Positions 1-7,428 of a DNA stretch of 64,000 nt are shown here, one piece after another. A program made the position numbers and the translations under genes. Under the pieces are notes generated by a model. That model was not told the origin of the DNA. It ran no database searches and saw only the letters and a program-made list of their open reading frames with translations. This stretch comes from Neisseriaceae bacterium JH1-16 (lineage in GTDB: Bacteria; Pseudomonadota; Gammaproteobacteria; Burkholderiales; Chromobacteriaceae), in contig JAPDNP010000004.1 in the NCBI GenBank assembly GCA_025989215.1, forward strand, positions 310,001 through 374,000, in the 5' to 3' direction. Position 1 is the first letter of the stretch; each line of letters opens with the position of its first letter.

Positions 1-682
1 GGTCTCCGCCCAAGAGGTCAACGTCAAAGTGTCGGAAGCTGGCAATCTGGCGACGACAAGTGTCAGCCATGTCGACTCGGCAGCCCTCCAGGCCAAGACA
101 GTGGCTGAGTCGATCGACCAGTCGGTGGATGAAATTGGGCAGTTGTCCCAGTCGGTACTGCAGATTGGTAGTCTGGCAACGGTAATCAAAGACATTGCCG
201 ATCAGACTAATCTGCTGGCGTTGAACGCTGCCATCGAGGCAGCCAGAGCGGGCGAGCAGGGGCGAGGGTTTGCTGTTGTGGCCGATGAGGTGCGCAAGCT
301 CGCAGAGAAGACCACCGGTTCGGTTCAGGAAATCGATGGCATGATCCAATCCATCCAGGACGGCACCGCCCAGGCGGCCACGGGCATGCAGCACAACACT
401 ACAGTCGTCAATGAAGTGGTGTCGATCTCGGAAGAAACTCGCAGCTCCATTCAGGCGGTCCAAGCTGCTTCTGGACAGGTTTCCCAGTTGATCAGCGAGA
501 TTGCCAATGCCCTTGAAGAGCAAAAAGCGGCATCCGTGAGCTTGGCTCAGAATGTCGAGGCGATTGCCCAGATGTCGGAAGAGAACACCGCCGCCGTCAA
601 TTCGGTCGCGGAAACCTCGCAGAACCTGGCGGACAGTGCGCAGCGTCTTGAAGCGTCCGTGCGCTTCTTCCGTCTGGGCTAA
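1..682 (+). CDS. Methyl-accepting chemotaxis protein, C-terminal part (truncated by window edge)
   Basis: The frame is open from base 2 and ends at the TAA-type stop at 682, so only the cytoplasmic signalling region is present. The protein is rich in Ala, Ser and Gln heptads (coiled coil). It contains the hairpin-tip signature [20 protein letters not shown] followed by [16 protein letters not shown], the CheA/CheW contact site of chemoreceptors. The sensory domain and membrane segments lie outside the window, so the ligand is unknown. No CheR-binding pentapeptide is visible at the C-terminus (it ends VRFFRLG). Confidence 0.95.
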   Translation, partial: VSAQEVNVKVSEAGNLATTSVSHVDSAALQAKTVAESIDQSVDEIGQLSQSVLQIGSLATVIKDIADQTNLLALNAAIEAARAGEQGRGFAVVADEVRKLAEKTTGSVQEIDGMIQSIQDGTAQAATGMQHNTTVVNEVVSISEETRSSIQAVQAASGQVSQLISEIANALEEQKAASVSLAQNVEAIAQMSEENTAAVNSVAETSQNLADSAQRLEASVRFFRLG

Positions 683-699
683 TCCAGTTCAGTCTGCCG

Positions 700-831
700 C
701 TACGACAACTGCGCGTCATCGTCATGTCCCGTAAAGAGACAGCGTGCCAGCAGTTGTCGTCTCACGACCGGATCAGCGACCACGGGCAGCACTAACGCCA
801 GGCCGAATAGGGAAACCAGTAACTTCACCAT
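700..831 (-). CDS. Small secreted or membrane-anchored protein of unknown function (43 aa)
   Basis: A 43-codon frame starting at the ATG complementary to 829-831, preceded by a GGGGAAG Shine-Dalgarno-like stretch at good spacing. The N-terminus MVKLLVSLFGLALVLPVVAD looks like a signal peptide or single membrane helix, followed by about 23 polar residues with a cluster of acidic residues near the end. It lies convergent to the chemoreceptor gene. No family is recognised. The ribosome-binding site and signal peptide argue for a real gene, but it is short and unconfirmed. Confidence 0.45.
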   Translation of the reverse strand: MVKLLVSLFGLALVLPVVADPVVRRQLLARCLFTGHDDDAQLS

Positions 832-1077
832 CTTCTTCCCCTGTAGCGAGTGAGCAATCAACTCTGAGTTGTATGCCCAAAAACCTATTACTTCCATATG
901 GCATTCCATGGGAATTGTTAATAAGTTTTTCGGGTAGTCGCATGAGCTTGGACTGTACCCCGCGGTTGGAGCCATTGGTGTGTACAACCATGAGGCCGCA
1001 GGGAAGAGCCAGGTCAGATCTCGTAAAAGAGCTAAGCTCCCGTACTGGCCTAAGCCTAAGACTTGGAAGAAAAACGC

Positions 1078-1701
1078 ATGACAGTCTCCGATTTACCGAT
1101 TCACGACGAAGACCACGAATTTTGGGAGGAGCAATTTGGCCTCCTGCAGCAATTGCCCGAGGTTTGGGCTCTGAATGCAGATGAACTCATCCGGGCATTC
1201 GAACTGCTTGCACAGCAGGCTGAAGCCAATAGGCAAGCCATGGCTCGATACCTCAAAGAGCTGTTCCAATGGAAAAATGGCGGTGCCAATCAACCGCGTC
1301 ATGTCCCGCAGCCGAAAGTGGGGGGCTCCGCTCGAATGCTGGGAGGCTATGCACTAGAAACCCTGTTCAAGGGCATTGCAGTCAGCCTACCGGCAAACAA
1401 ACAAGGCCTACAGGCGAACGACAAAGCCACGGCCAGGCGGCTATTTCATCATGAGTTACGCAAACTAGCGGTTGAGGCTGGGGTGGACTTGACCGCCGAC
1501 GAAGCGTTGCTTTGCGAGCGGCTGGAGCAGTTCACAGTATGGGCGGGCCGCTATCCAGCTCCAAAGCAAGCCAAAGAGCTAATGCCGCGCAAACTATCAG
1601 GTAAGTCAATAGTGCCGTTGACGACGGGTTCCGACGCGGACTTCCCGGCCATTCTCGCTTTGATCAAGCGTATACGCCCCCTGCTGCCGTTGTTCGACTA
1701 G
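1078..1701 (+). CDS. Hypothetical protein with HEPN-like C-terminal sequence
   Basis: A 207-residue protein. The ATG at 1078 is preferred over an in-frame TTG at 1063 because the GGAAGA just upstream is a good ribosome-binding site for it. The C-terminal half reads like an all-helical HEPN-type region: HELRKLAVEAGV, then LERLEQFTVWAGRYPAPK. The WAGRYP motif is common in uncharacterised HEPN-related proteins of mobile regions. No RX4-6H ribonuclease motif is obvious. A remnant resembling a helix-turn-helix regulator overlaps its 3' end in another frame. Function unknown; a toxin or defence role would be a guess. Confidence 0.6.
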   Translation: MTVSDLPIHDEDHEFWEEQFGLLQQLPEVWALNADELIRAFELLAQQAEANRQAMARYLKELFQWKNGGANQPRHVPQPKVGGSARMLGGYALETLFKGIAVSLPANKQGLQANDKATARRLFHHELRKLAVEAGVDLTADEALLCERLEQFTVWAGRYPAPKQAKELMPRKLSGKSIVPLTTGSDADFPAILALIKRIRPLLPLFD

Positions 1702-1895
1702 CTACACTGGACAAGTTGGCTGAAGAACTTGGGGTACCACTAGGGAACTTGCTCGACGGAGCATCGGCAAGGCTACCGGCCCTGACGGACGCCATCGGTC
1801 GTGAGCTTGAGTCACTTTCTGACGAAGACCGACTCTTTTTGCTTGGCCAGCTCCAGCTCTGGGCTCAAAAGTTGCGCGATTGCCGCAGGCAATAG
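1698..1895 (+). pseudogene. Possible remnant of an HTH (Cro/CI-like) regulator
   Basis: Starting inside the stop region of the preceding gene, a different frame reads RLATLDKLAEELGVPLGNLL and continues for about 45 residues to a TAG at 1893-1895. The pattern TLDKLAEELGV..LL is typical of the last helix of Cro/CI-type HTH domains. There is no ATG in frame and the DNA-binding helices are missing, so this is a decayed 3' end or a TTG-started small protein (TTG at 1716). Inference from a short motif only. Confidence 0.35.
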
Positions 1896-2124
1896 GCGCT
1901 ATCCTGATCAAGCGAGGTTGTCTCGGGAACACAAGCCCGACAAGGGCATCGGGACATTAAAAGTGGGAATGTCAGACATCCTCTCATTGCCTCGCCCCTC
2001 CCCCTCGCACTGCCATCCGGTCAGCATCCGTTGGATCACACCCATGCCGGTTAACTCGCACTTGTTGACGATTTTTCCCATAGACGTTTAGAGTAATGTC
2101 ATTGGCATTGCACAAACTACATCC
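1896..2124. other. Intergenic stretch, nothing recognised
   Basis: About 230 bases of mixed composition between the HTH-like remnant and the small membrane protein. No convincing reading frame, terminator or repeat was seen. Confidence 0.4.
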
Positions 2125-2508
2125 ATGGGCCTCCTGCGTCACTTACCATTCCAGTTCACTTCAGACCGGGGGATGTTCTACCCAGATCCAGATGAATCGG
2201 TGTCAATGGTGTCTTACATCCGACTGGTGATCAGCTTGGCGGCTGACCTGGCCATCATTGGTTGGGCCATGGCATTTATCGGCAGAAGCAAGGACTGTCC
2301 ACCGTGGTTGGCATTCGCAATGGCTATTGGCATATTTCTGCTCGCGGCGGGCGTGTACATCCTCTCAGCAAGTGAGTTTCAGCGCATGGTGACCAAAGAT
2401 AAGTCGAAGCTGAAACGACTGGTGAGGTTCGTCATCGGGTTCGTGTTCGTCCAACTAGTGTCTGTCGTGCCAGCGATTTATGGGCTAGCTACTGGCCGGC
2501 CCCAATAG
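2125..2508 (+). CDS. Small integral membrane protein, unknown function
   Basis: Up to 127 residues. In-frame ATG codons at 2125, 2173 and 2206 are all possible; the one at 2173 follows a run of five G, and 2206 begins immediately before the first hydrophobic helix. Three membrane segments are visible: around VSYIRLVISLAADLAIIGWA, a second at LAFAMAIGIFLLAAGVYIL, and a third at FVIGFVFVQLVSVVPAIYGL, with a basic loop (KDKSKLKR) between the second and third. No family is recognised. It stands alone between two intergenic gaps. Confidence 0.5.
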   Translation: MGLLRHLPFQFTSDRGMFYPDPDESVSMVSYIRLVISLAADLAIIGWAMAFIGRSKDCPPWLAFAMAIGIFLLAAGVYILSASEFQRMVTKDKSKLKRLVRFVIGFVFVQLVSVVPAIYGLATGRPQ

Positions 2509-2883
2509 GTCGGAGTCTCGTCGAGCAGCCACACCTGCGGCTTCAATGCGCTACGCCTGCTTCAGGCGGACTGTTCCTAAGAGCCCTAATCCTTTCGCCG
2601 AGTCCGTTCAAAAGCTCAGGGGCTAACGCTCCCCATCTAGCGGTTTTCTTGCTCTCTCGATCAGCCCCCGACCGGACATGTTCGCTCGTCAACATGGATG
2701 CATCCATCCAATCGCCGAACATGTTCGCACGCCAATATGGATGCACCCCGCCAAATAGACTTTTGCTCAGCCGAAACTTAAGCCTGCTGTGGCTCTGCGC
2801 GACTTTGCATTGGAAATGATGCGGGTGGACATGTCCATTGCACAGATATCTTTCGCGATAGATCCCTAATGATTTCGGTGGCT
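2509..2883. repeat. Intergenic region with an imperfect tandem duplication
   Basis: No gene is apparent. Two imperfect copies of a roughly 30-bp sequence, ACATGTTCGCTCGTCAACAT.. at 2676 and ACATGTTCGCACGCCAATAT.. at 2719, lie 43 bp apart, each ending in GGATGCA. Their role is unknown. The segment just before 2884 is homologous to the region upstream of the third zinc-ribbon copy near 5850. Confidence 0.5.
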
Positions 2884-3450
2884 ATGGCAAAACTTCTGAC
2901 CAACAACATGCACGCCTTGGATATCCGGGACTTGGCTCGGCGGGGTGCCTTGGAACCTAGCAATCAAGCTTTCGTTAACTGGAGCTGCAATGGTCAGCAC
3001 ACTGGAGCGATCGGCTTTAAAGTTGGGGAGGACATGATCACCCTGAGCTACCTCACCATGCCCAGGAATGGCACCGCATGGCAGAGCGCCGATCAACCCA
3101 TCCGTTTGGTCACAACACCCTGCCACTATGGCGGCAGTCGCCAATGGTTTGCTTGCCCAGGCTGTGGAGGGCGCGTCGCGATCCTCTACGTCAATCGGTT
3201 AACCGCCTGCCGCAAATGCCACGATCTGGCCTATCAGGTTCAGCGTGAGAGCTTGGCGGAGCGGTATACACGCCGTCTAGCGAAGGTACGTAAACGTCTG
3301 GGCTGGCCTGGTGGGTTCTTGAATGACCGACGGGGGCAACCGGCGGGCATGTATCTACGCACCTACTTTCGATTGCAGCTGGAGCACGAGCGCCTTGTCG
3401 CCCAGATTGTGAAATACGAGAGTCAGCGCATCGGATTGACGCATAGATGA
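2884..3450 (+). CDS. Zinc-ribbon conserved hypothetical protein, intact copy 1
   Basis: 188 residues from ATG 2884 (an in-frame ATG exists at 2869, but alignment with the copy at 5863 favours 2884). A central treble of motifs defines the family: TTPCHYGGSRQWFACPGCG, then CRKC about 20 residues later, giving a CxxC...CxxC zinc ribbon, followed by AYQVQRES and a basic C-terminal part with RKRLGW and a GMYLRTYFRL segment. Such proteins are common near phage-like and accessory regions of betaproteobacteria, function unknown. A remnant lies at 3735-3977 and a frame-broken copy at 5863-6440. Its stop overlaps the start of a small His/Gly-rich ORF. Confidence 0.8.
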   Translation: MAKLLTNNMHALDIRDLARRGALEPSNQAFVNWSCNGQHTGAIGFKVGEDMITLSYLTMPRNGTAWQSADQPIRLVTTPCHYGGSRQWFACPGCGGRVAILYVNRLTACRKCHDLAYQVQRESLAERYTRRLAKVRKRLGWPGGFLNDRRGQPAGMYLRTYFRLQLEHERLVAQIVKYESQRIGLTHR

Positions 3451-3572
3451 TCAGGTTAGCCGAAGCACGTTCCTATGGTGGTGGCCACTATGCTGGTGGC
3501 CATGGTTCGTCGCACAAGGGCGGCCACTACAAGAACAAGGCAACGAACGACCACTACCGCAAGCGCCACTAA
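3447..3572 (+). CDS. Small His/Gly-rich protein (41 aa), translationally coupled
   Basis: The ATG overlaps the upstream stop as ATGA, a typical translational coupling. The C-terminal half reads GGHGSSHKGGHYKNKATNDH and ends in YRKRH, a pattern (SSHKGGHY.N..T..HY..R) that recurs in small unannotated proteins of accessory regions as far as I recall. High His content suggests metal or nucleic-acid binding, but this is inference. A terminator follows 18 bp later, so the zinc-ribbon gene and this ORF form a two-gene unit. Confidence 0.55.
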   Translation: MIRLAEARSYGGGHYAGGHGSSHKGGHYKNKATNDHYRKRH

Positions 3573-3589
3573 GCCGACACACCGGAATG

Positions 3590-3614
3590 GCCCCTGATGG
3601 GATGGGGCTCTTTT
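3590..3614 (+). terminator. Rho-independent terminator after the zinc-ribbon/His-rich pair
   Basis: Stem GCCCC (3590-3594) with GGGGC (3604-3608), followed by TCTTTT. Short stem, so moderate support. Confidence 0.55.
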
Positions 3615-3734
3615 GACCGCCCTTCCCCACGCCCCACGCAGATAGAACATCCCCCCGACTCACGCTTAATACATGGTGGATGCCCCCCCTTCAAGATCGG
3701 CAACACGGCAGGTGGTCTGGTGACTCTGTTTCGA

Positions 3735-3977
3735 CATACCTACCCGGTACAGCACGAGAACAAGTACGACCGCGAGGTTCTCCGCTTGGATGCGATCCGC
3801 GCACACTTGGGCTGGGAACCTGGACTCCTGAACGGCAAAGGCTGGAGGCCCAAAGGGATGCACTGGCAGACGTTCTACCGCTTGAAGGCCGAACACGATG
3901 AGCTGGTAGCGTCGGTCGTCGGCCATATGGACGCCCGGCTGATGCTTGCGGCTGACCGGCTTTCTCCGCCGCGTTGA
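3735..3977 (+). pseudogene. Zinc-ribbon family remnant, copy 2 (C-terminal half only)
   Basis: The frame from HTYPVQHENKYDREV to the TGA at 3975-3977 is clearly homologous to the C-terminal half of copy 3 (LDAIR..LGWE.G.LNG...P.GMHW.T.YRLKAEHD.LV.SV.G.MDARL). The zinc-binding N-terminal half is missing; the DNA upstream of about 3730 is not homologous. Homology to copy 3 continues about 25 bp beyond the stop, showing a duplicated block rather than two independent genes. Confidence 0.75.
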
Positions 3978-4010
3978 CCAAGTTTCGGGATCGGTACACG
4001 CACGCGGTGG

Positions 4011-4325
4011 CTAGTGCCCATGGCTCCCCGGTGGGCGCTCCCACGAGACCTGGGAGTCAGGCTCCATCTCTAGCGTCGTACAGACATCCCACGGCGCGGT
4101 GTTGCCTAGCGCCGCATGGAAAGCGCGGAGGCCCTCCGTAGCGATCTGCCCAGCCGTCGCCCCCGGCTCAGTCAACAAAGGCACACTCACCACGCTATGG
4201 CGAGAGTGATTTACCAGCTCACTCGCCACGTTGCGAAACCACTCTACCTGGACGTCTACTTCGTAGCTATTGGGCTGATCGGACTTTGCACGTACGGCAA
4301 TGGGGCAGATATGGGCGATATGCAT
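4011..4325 (-). CDS. Conserved hypothetical protein (104 aa), paralogue of the gene at 9745-10077
   Basis: Starts at the ATG complementary to 4323-4325. The N-terminus (MHIAHICPIAVRAKSDQP, then YEVDVQVEW) matches residue by residue the paralogue at 9745-10077 (MQIASIRPIAVRSKSDQP, then YEVDIQVEW); the C-terminal thirds differ more. No domain is recognised, and there is no signal peptide or membrane helix. It is convergent with the zinc-ribbon remnant, as a truncated third copy is relative to zinc-ribbon copy 3. A TGTC-N5-GACA palindrome lies about 20 bp upstream of its start. Confidence 0.65.
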   Translation of the reverse strand: MHIAHICPIAVRAKSDQPNSYEVDVQVEWFRNVASELVNHSRHSVVSVPLLTEPGATAGQIATEGLRAFHAALGNTAPWDVCTTLEMEPDSQVSWERPPGSHGH

Positions 4326-4345
4326 GGCGACGCCTTTTTGTAAGT

Positions 4346-4358
4346 TGTCCGTATGACA
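4346..4358. promoter_or_regulatory. Operator-like palindrome TGTC-N5-GACA
   Basis: TGTCCGTATGACA lies just upstream of the 104-aa gene. Nearly the same sequence, at nearly the same distance, precedes both other copies (8328-8339 and 10094-10106), suggesting a shared repressor site. Inference from conservation between paralogues. Confidence 0.45.
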
Positions 4359-4458
4359 TTTTTAGCCGTATGCATCATTTTTGCCAACCAGCAGCCCCGC
4401 TAGGTGGCCACGCTTTTTTGCTCTTGACCAAGCCACAAGTATTACCTAGGTTTTAAAA

Positions 4459-4470
4459 TGTCGTATGACA
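4459..4470. promoter_or_regulatory. Second operator-like palindrome TGTCGTATGACA
   Basis: A perfect TGTC-GTAT-GACA inverted repeat about 100 bp upstream of the first one, extended to ATGTC/GACAT. It could be a second site for the same regulator. Confidence 0.35.
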
Positions 4471-4486
4471 TTGACTGAAAACTCTC

Positions 4487-4516
4487 CCCGCACTCCACCC
4501 TGGTGCGGGATTTTTT
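4487..4516 (+). terminator. Rho-independent terminator
   Basis: CCCGCAC (4487-4493) pairs with GTGCGGG (4503-4509), followed by ATTTTTT. No gene lies directly upstream on the plus strand, so it may be left from a lost gene. Confidence 0.7.
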
Positions 4517-4866
4517 CCCTTCACTCCTAGCTAGTAGAGATGGCCGCCTAGGCTGTACTAGGCTTGCCAACTCTCCCAGATAGACACCAAAAGTGACACC
4601 AGCTGACCTGCCCACCGTGGCAGGTTTTTCATGCTCAAAATTGCTCAGGTTGGATGCTGCATTTGCCAATCGCTGACCTGAAAAACCTGAAACGCCGCAT
4701 AACGAAAGATAGTGAAGTCGGCGCCACCTCGGGCTTTTGCTTATTCCGCCGTCCAGCGGACAGGCCGCAGAGCTGGCCGTCAAGGGCTATAATAAATCTG
4801 TACCTTGGCCGGTACTTTAGTTGCCTTCTTTTATAGTGGGCACGACAGCAGTAGGCCGTTCAGAGC
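4517..4866. other. Gene-poor intergenic region
   Basis: About 350 bases without a convincing reading frame. It contains a direct duplication of GCTGACCTG (near 4608 and 4671) and AT-rich patches near 4790-4840 that could be promoter DNA. Nothing else recognised. Confidence 0.4.
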
Positions 4867-4888
4867 AAAGGGCGCTTCGGCGCTCTTT
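4867..4888 (+). terminator. Terminator with TTCG tetraloop
   Basis: AAAGGGCGC-TTCG-GCGCTCTTT forms a near-perfect 9-bp stem, with one G-T pair, ending in a T-rich strand. The tetraloop is typical of strong terminators. Confidence 0.65.
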
Positions 4889-5031
4889 GTCATTCCCGTC
4901 TTCCTCAGCCCGAGAGCGTAACTACCTCGGGCATTTCGATGCGCCGGCGTTCGACCGGAGCGAGAGCTGCCAGTAGCCGCTGCGCACAAGCCCTACACTG
5001 ATAGTTCGATAGTAGGCTAGTGGAGAGCGGC

Positions 5032-5286
5032 ATGGATGTGGCAAAAGGTGTGAGCAGCAAGGTGATGACGCTGGCCCGCCCTATAGAGGACGCATGTAAG
5101 CAGCGAGTCACTGAGGATGAACTTGATCAGGTTGTTGACGCAGTAATTGCAGCAAACCCAGAAATCGATATGGATAAGCTCACTCGGTTCTTGCTCAACA
5201 TGGAAAACGCATATCAAGGACACCCTGAAGAGCGCCTGTTTGAGAGAGCGCGACATCGCGCTGTTTCCCACCACCTACCGCCGTAA
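5032..5286 (+). CDS. Small hypothetical protein (84 aa), paralogue A
   Basis: The ATG at 5032 is chosen because GGAGAG sits 6 bp upstream; an in-frame GTG at 5020 is less likely. The protein is helical and charged, with no signal peptide. It aligns along its first 55 residues with the product of 5518-5775: a ..V..LA.PI..AC...A...ELD..V..V....P....L.R.L pattern. Its last codons CTACCGCCG-TAA form the left arm and loop of the terminator. Function unknown; tandem duplication is clear. Confidence 0.6.
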   Translation: MDVAKGVSSKVMTLARPIEDACKQRVTEDELDQVVDAVIAANPEIDMDKLTRFLLNMENAYQGHPEERLFERARHRAVSHHLPP

Positions 5287-5299
5287 GGCGGTTTTTTTT
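5278..5299 (+). terminator. Terminator containing the stop codon of the preceding ORF
   Basis: CCGCC-GTAA-GGCGG followed by eight T. The TAA in the loop is the stop codon of the 84-aa gene. Confidence 0.85.
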
Positions 5300-5517
5300 A
5301 CGTCTGTCGTCTTTGTCCACCGCCGGCCATGAACAGATAAACGCTTGAATTCGTGCCGGCCAGAGGTGGCAGAAGCCACCGTAGTGAGTAAGCCGGCGGT
5401 GAACAACTCGGACAAAACCCCGTTCGGCGCGTCGGCCTGTTTAGCAGGCTATTGGGTGAACCAGAGGATCTACCAGGAGATCTAACCACAGTTATGGTTA
5501 CCTACCTGGAGAGCAGC

Positions 5518-5775
5518 GTGATGATCGTCGAAGAGATTCCTGATCGAGTGAAGATGTTAGCCGCCCCGATTGTTGCCGCTTGTGCTCGTGGCGCTGGGCA
5601 ACATGAGCTGGATGCGCTTGTAAAAAGCGTGCTGGAGGATCGACCAGACTTAGAGGAATTGGCAAGGCACCTGCATCGACTGGCAACTGACCCTAAGACC
5701 GTGCTTTCAGTTGAAGCAAGGTGCGCACTACTCCATACCTACGAGCATGTCCTCAACTTAACCCCGCCGCCATAA
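5518..5775 (+). CDS. Small hypothetical protein (85 aa), paralogue B
   Basis: GTG at 5518 aligns with the start of paralogue A and follows GGAGAGCAGC; ATG 5521 is the alternative. The sequence MIVEEIPDRVKMLAAPIVAA and the segment HELDALVKSVLEDRPDLEEL align with paralogue A. Residues diverge in the C-terminal third, but both end in Pro-Pro before a stop codon placed in a terminator loop. No known domain. Arranged in tandem and in the same direction as paralogue A, 230 bp apart. Confidence 0.6.
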   Translation: MMIVEEIPDRVKMLAAPIVAACARGAGQHELDALVKSVLEDRPDLEELARHLHRLATDPKTVLSVEARCALLHTYEHVLNLTPPP

Positions 5776-5785
5776 GGCGGTTTTT
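5767..5785 (+). terminator. Terminator containing the stop codon of paralogue B
   Basis: CCGCC-ATAA-GGCGG followed by TTTTT; the TAA in the loop is the stop codon. Same design as at 5278-5299. Confidence 0.85.
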
Positions 5786-5862
5786 CTTGCGCGCCACGCC
5801 ATAGAACGCCGCACCCCATGAGAATTGACGCGGTTACCACCTAATTTCCCTGATGATTTCGT

Positions 5863-6440
5863 ATGCCCAAAATACTAACCACTAACCACTAACTTGCGGC
5901 ATGTGGACATTCGACGGCAGGCACATGATGGCCTGCTCGTGCCTGGACGCTCGTTCGGCTGGGAATGGCGACGAGATGGCGAGGTCGTCTCCTCGATAGG
6001 CCTTCAGGTGCATGAGGACGCGGTAACGTTCGACTACAGCATTGGCAGCGGGGACGACCGACAGCAGGTGAACCAGCGGGTGCGGCTGCTGACCACGCCC
6101 TGCACCTACGGCGGCACGCGGCACTGGTTCGGGTGCCCGTACTGCGGCAAGCGGGCGGCAATACTGTACATCGGCCGGCAGGTGGCCTGTCGACGCTGTT
6201 TCGGCATGGCCTACCCGGTACAGCGCGAGAGCAAAGCACGACCGCGAAGTACGCCGCCTGGATGCGATCCGCGACCGGCTAGGGTGGGAAGCCGGTTTTC
6301 TGAATGGTGATGGTGGAAAGCCGACCGGAATGCACTGGCGGACGTACTACCGCTTGAAGGCCGAGCACGACACGCTGGTGATATCGGTCATCGGCCAGAT
6401 GGATGCTCGTCTGATACGGGCGTTGGGCCGGGTACGTTGA
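5863..6440 (+). pseudogene. Zinc-ribbon protein, copy 3, broken by a 7-bp repeat expansion and a +1 indel
   Basis: From ATG 5863 the frame MPKILTTN meets a stop because the heptamer ACTAACC is present 2.9 times (5874-5893); removing one unit restores LRHVDIRR, matching copy 1 (MAKLLTNN..LDIRD). The body keeps all motifs: TTPCTYGGTRHWFGCPYCG, CRRC, AYPVQRES. Near 6232 one extra A shifts the frame; beyond it the reading resumes as REVRRLDAIR..LGWEAGFLNG and runs to the TGA at 6438-6440. A shorter product could start at TTG 5894. Two independent lesions suggest decay, though the heptamer could allow phase switching. Confidence 0.75.
5874..5893 (+). repeat. Heptanucleotide tandem repeat (ACTAACC)2.9 in the 5' coding region
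   Basis: Three near-complete units. Since 7 is not a multiple of 3, gain or loss of a unit switches the reading frame of the zinc-ribbon gene. Confidence 0.85.
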
Positions 6441-6673
6441 CCAAGCTTCTCAGGGAGTACACGCAAGGAAAACATCCCTTTGGCATACGTTTACTTTTAA
6501 GGTGTTTTATGATAGTTAGTTATGATGAATAACATTTCCTCATAACAGACGTAGCCAGTCAGGCACACACTGAAGCTGTTGACCATATGTTAAGAAGGCG
6601 AAGCGCAAGCGGATAGAGAGCCAACTTATTACTCATAGCGACACTTAGTGAATATCAAATATTAGGCCAAATA
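6441..6673. other. Junction and promoter region of the AT-rich module
   Basis: The first 25 bp (CCAAGCTTCTCAGGGAGTAC and on) match the DNA after copy 2 at 3978. After about 6465 the sequence turns AT-rich and has no match there, marking the left boundary of an inserted segment. AT-rich elements around 6490-6540 are plausible promoter DNA. Confidence 0.5.
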
Positions 6674-7420
6674 ATGATCCAATTAGGTACACTAATTCCA
6701 GGCGCTATACCCGTGAATATTGGAGTCAATGGCGCTCGCAAGGGGATAGTCGCACTAGCTGATGGTCGGAAAATCCCTGCCTATGTAAAAGGAGGGACCT
6801 ATGGAGAAATTGCCGCTGAGCTTCTAATATCTCAACTTGCTCAGTTCTGCGGCCTAATGGTTCCTGAAGCGGCATTAGTATACGATCAAGAGAACAATAC
6901 TCTGCTTTCCGCCTCAATTGACGCCGGCTACCCAAATTTATTCGCAGCCTTTCCTGGGATCGACTCAAGTAATCCAGACGACTTAACTTGCCTTTGCCAT
7001 GCTATTCAGAACTGGTCAGACCATGCATTGGCAGTTGCATTCGATGAATGGATTGCAAATTTTGATCGAAACTTAGGAAATTTGCTTTGGAATGGCGAGA
7101 GATTTATTCTCATTGACCATGGAAGGAGTTTAGGAAATTATGCTCCAGGTGAAGAAGACAACAAACTGATTCTGGCCCTTTTACATGTTGTGACTGACGA
7201 GTTAGGGAAGCGACGATTACTAAGAAAGATAGATGGTGCAAGCTCAGCCTTCGACCATCTCCAGGCCGCAGAGTCCAATAGGCGATTAGCTGAGGTCCCT
7301 CTGCCAGAGATTGCTAGCTTCGCCACTAGGTTTCAAGCACTTCTAGAGTCACGACTCGACGACTTCCAAGCGCTGATTTCTCGAAGATTTCCTGTTGCAG
7401 GGCAACCATACCTGTTATAA
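6674..7420 (+). CDS. HipA-like kinase domain protein (HipA_2 type)
   Basis: 248 residues. After an N-terminal G-rich strand region (IGVNGARKGIVALADGRKIP with a lysine in AYVKGG), the segment FDEWIANFDRNLGNLLW matches the catalytic loop of HipA-type Ser/Thr kinases (D-R-N...N), and FILIDHGRSL matches the metal-binding Asp motif. The length fits the short single-domain HipA_2 family rather than full HipA (about 440 aa). It starts a two-gene unit with the 288-aa gene 8 bp downstream. The DNA is much AT-richer than its neighbours, indicating transfer. A toxin, signalling or defence role is inferred from the family, not shown. Confidence 0.75.
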   Translation: MIQLGTLIPGAIPVNIGVNGARKGIVALADGRKIPAYVKGGTYGEIAAELLISQLAQFCGLMVPEAALVYDQENNTLLSASIDAGYPNLFAAFPGIDSSNPDDLTCLCHAIQNWSDHALAVAFDEWIANFDRNLGNLLWNGERFILIDHGRSLGNYAPGEEDNKLILALLHVVTDELGKRRLLRKIDGASSAFDHLQAAESNRRLAEVPLPEIASFATRFQALLESRLDDFQALISRRFPVAGQPYLL

Positions 7421-7428
7421 CTTCAGAT

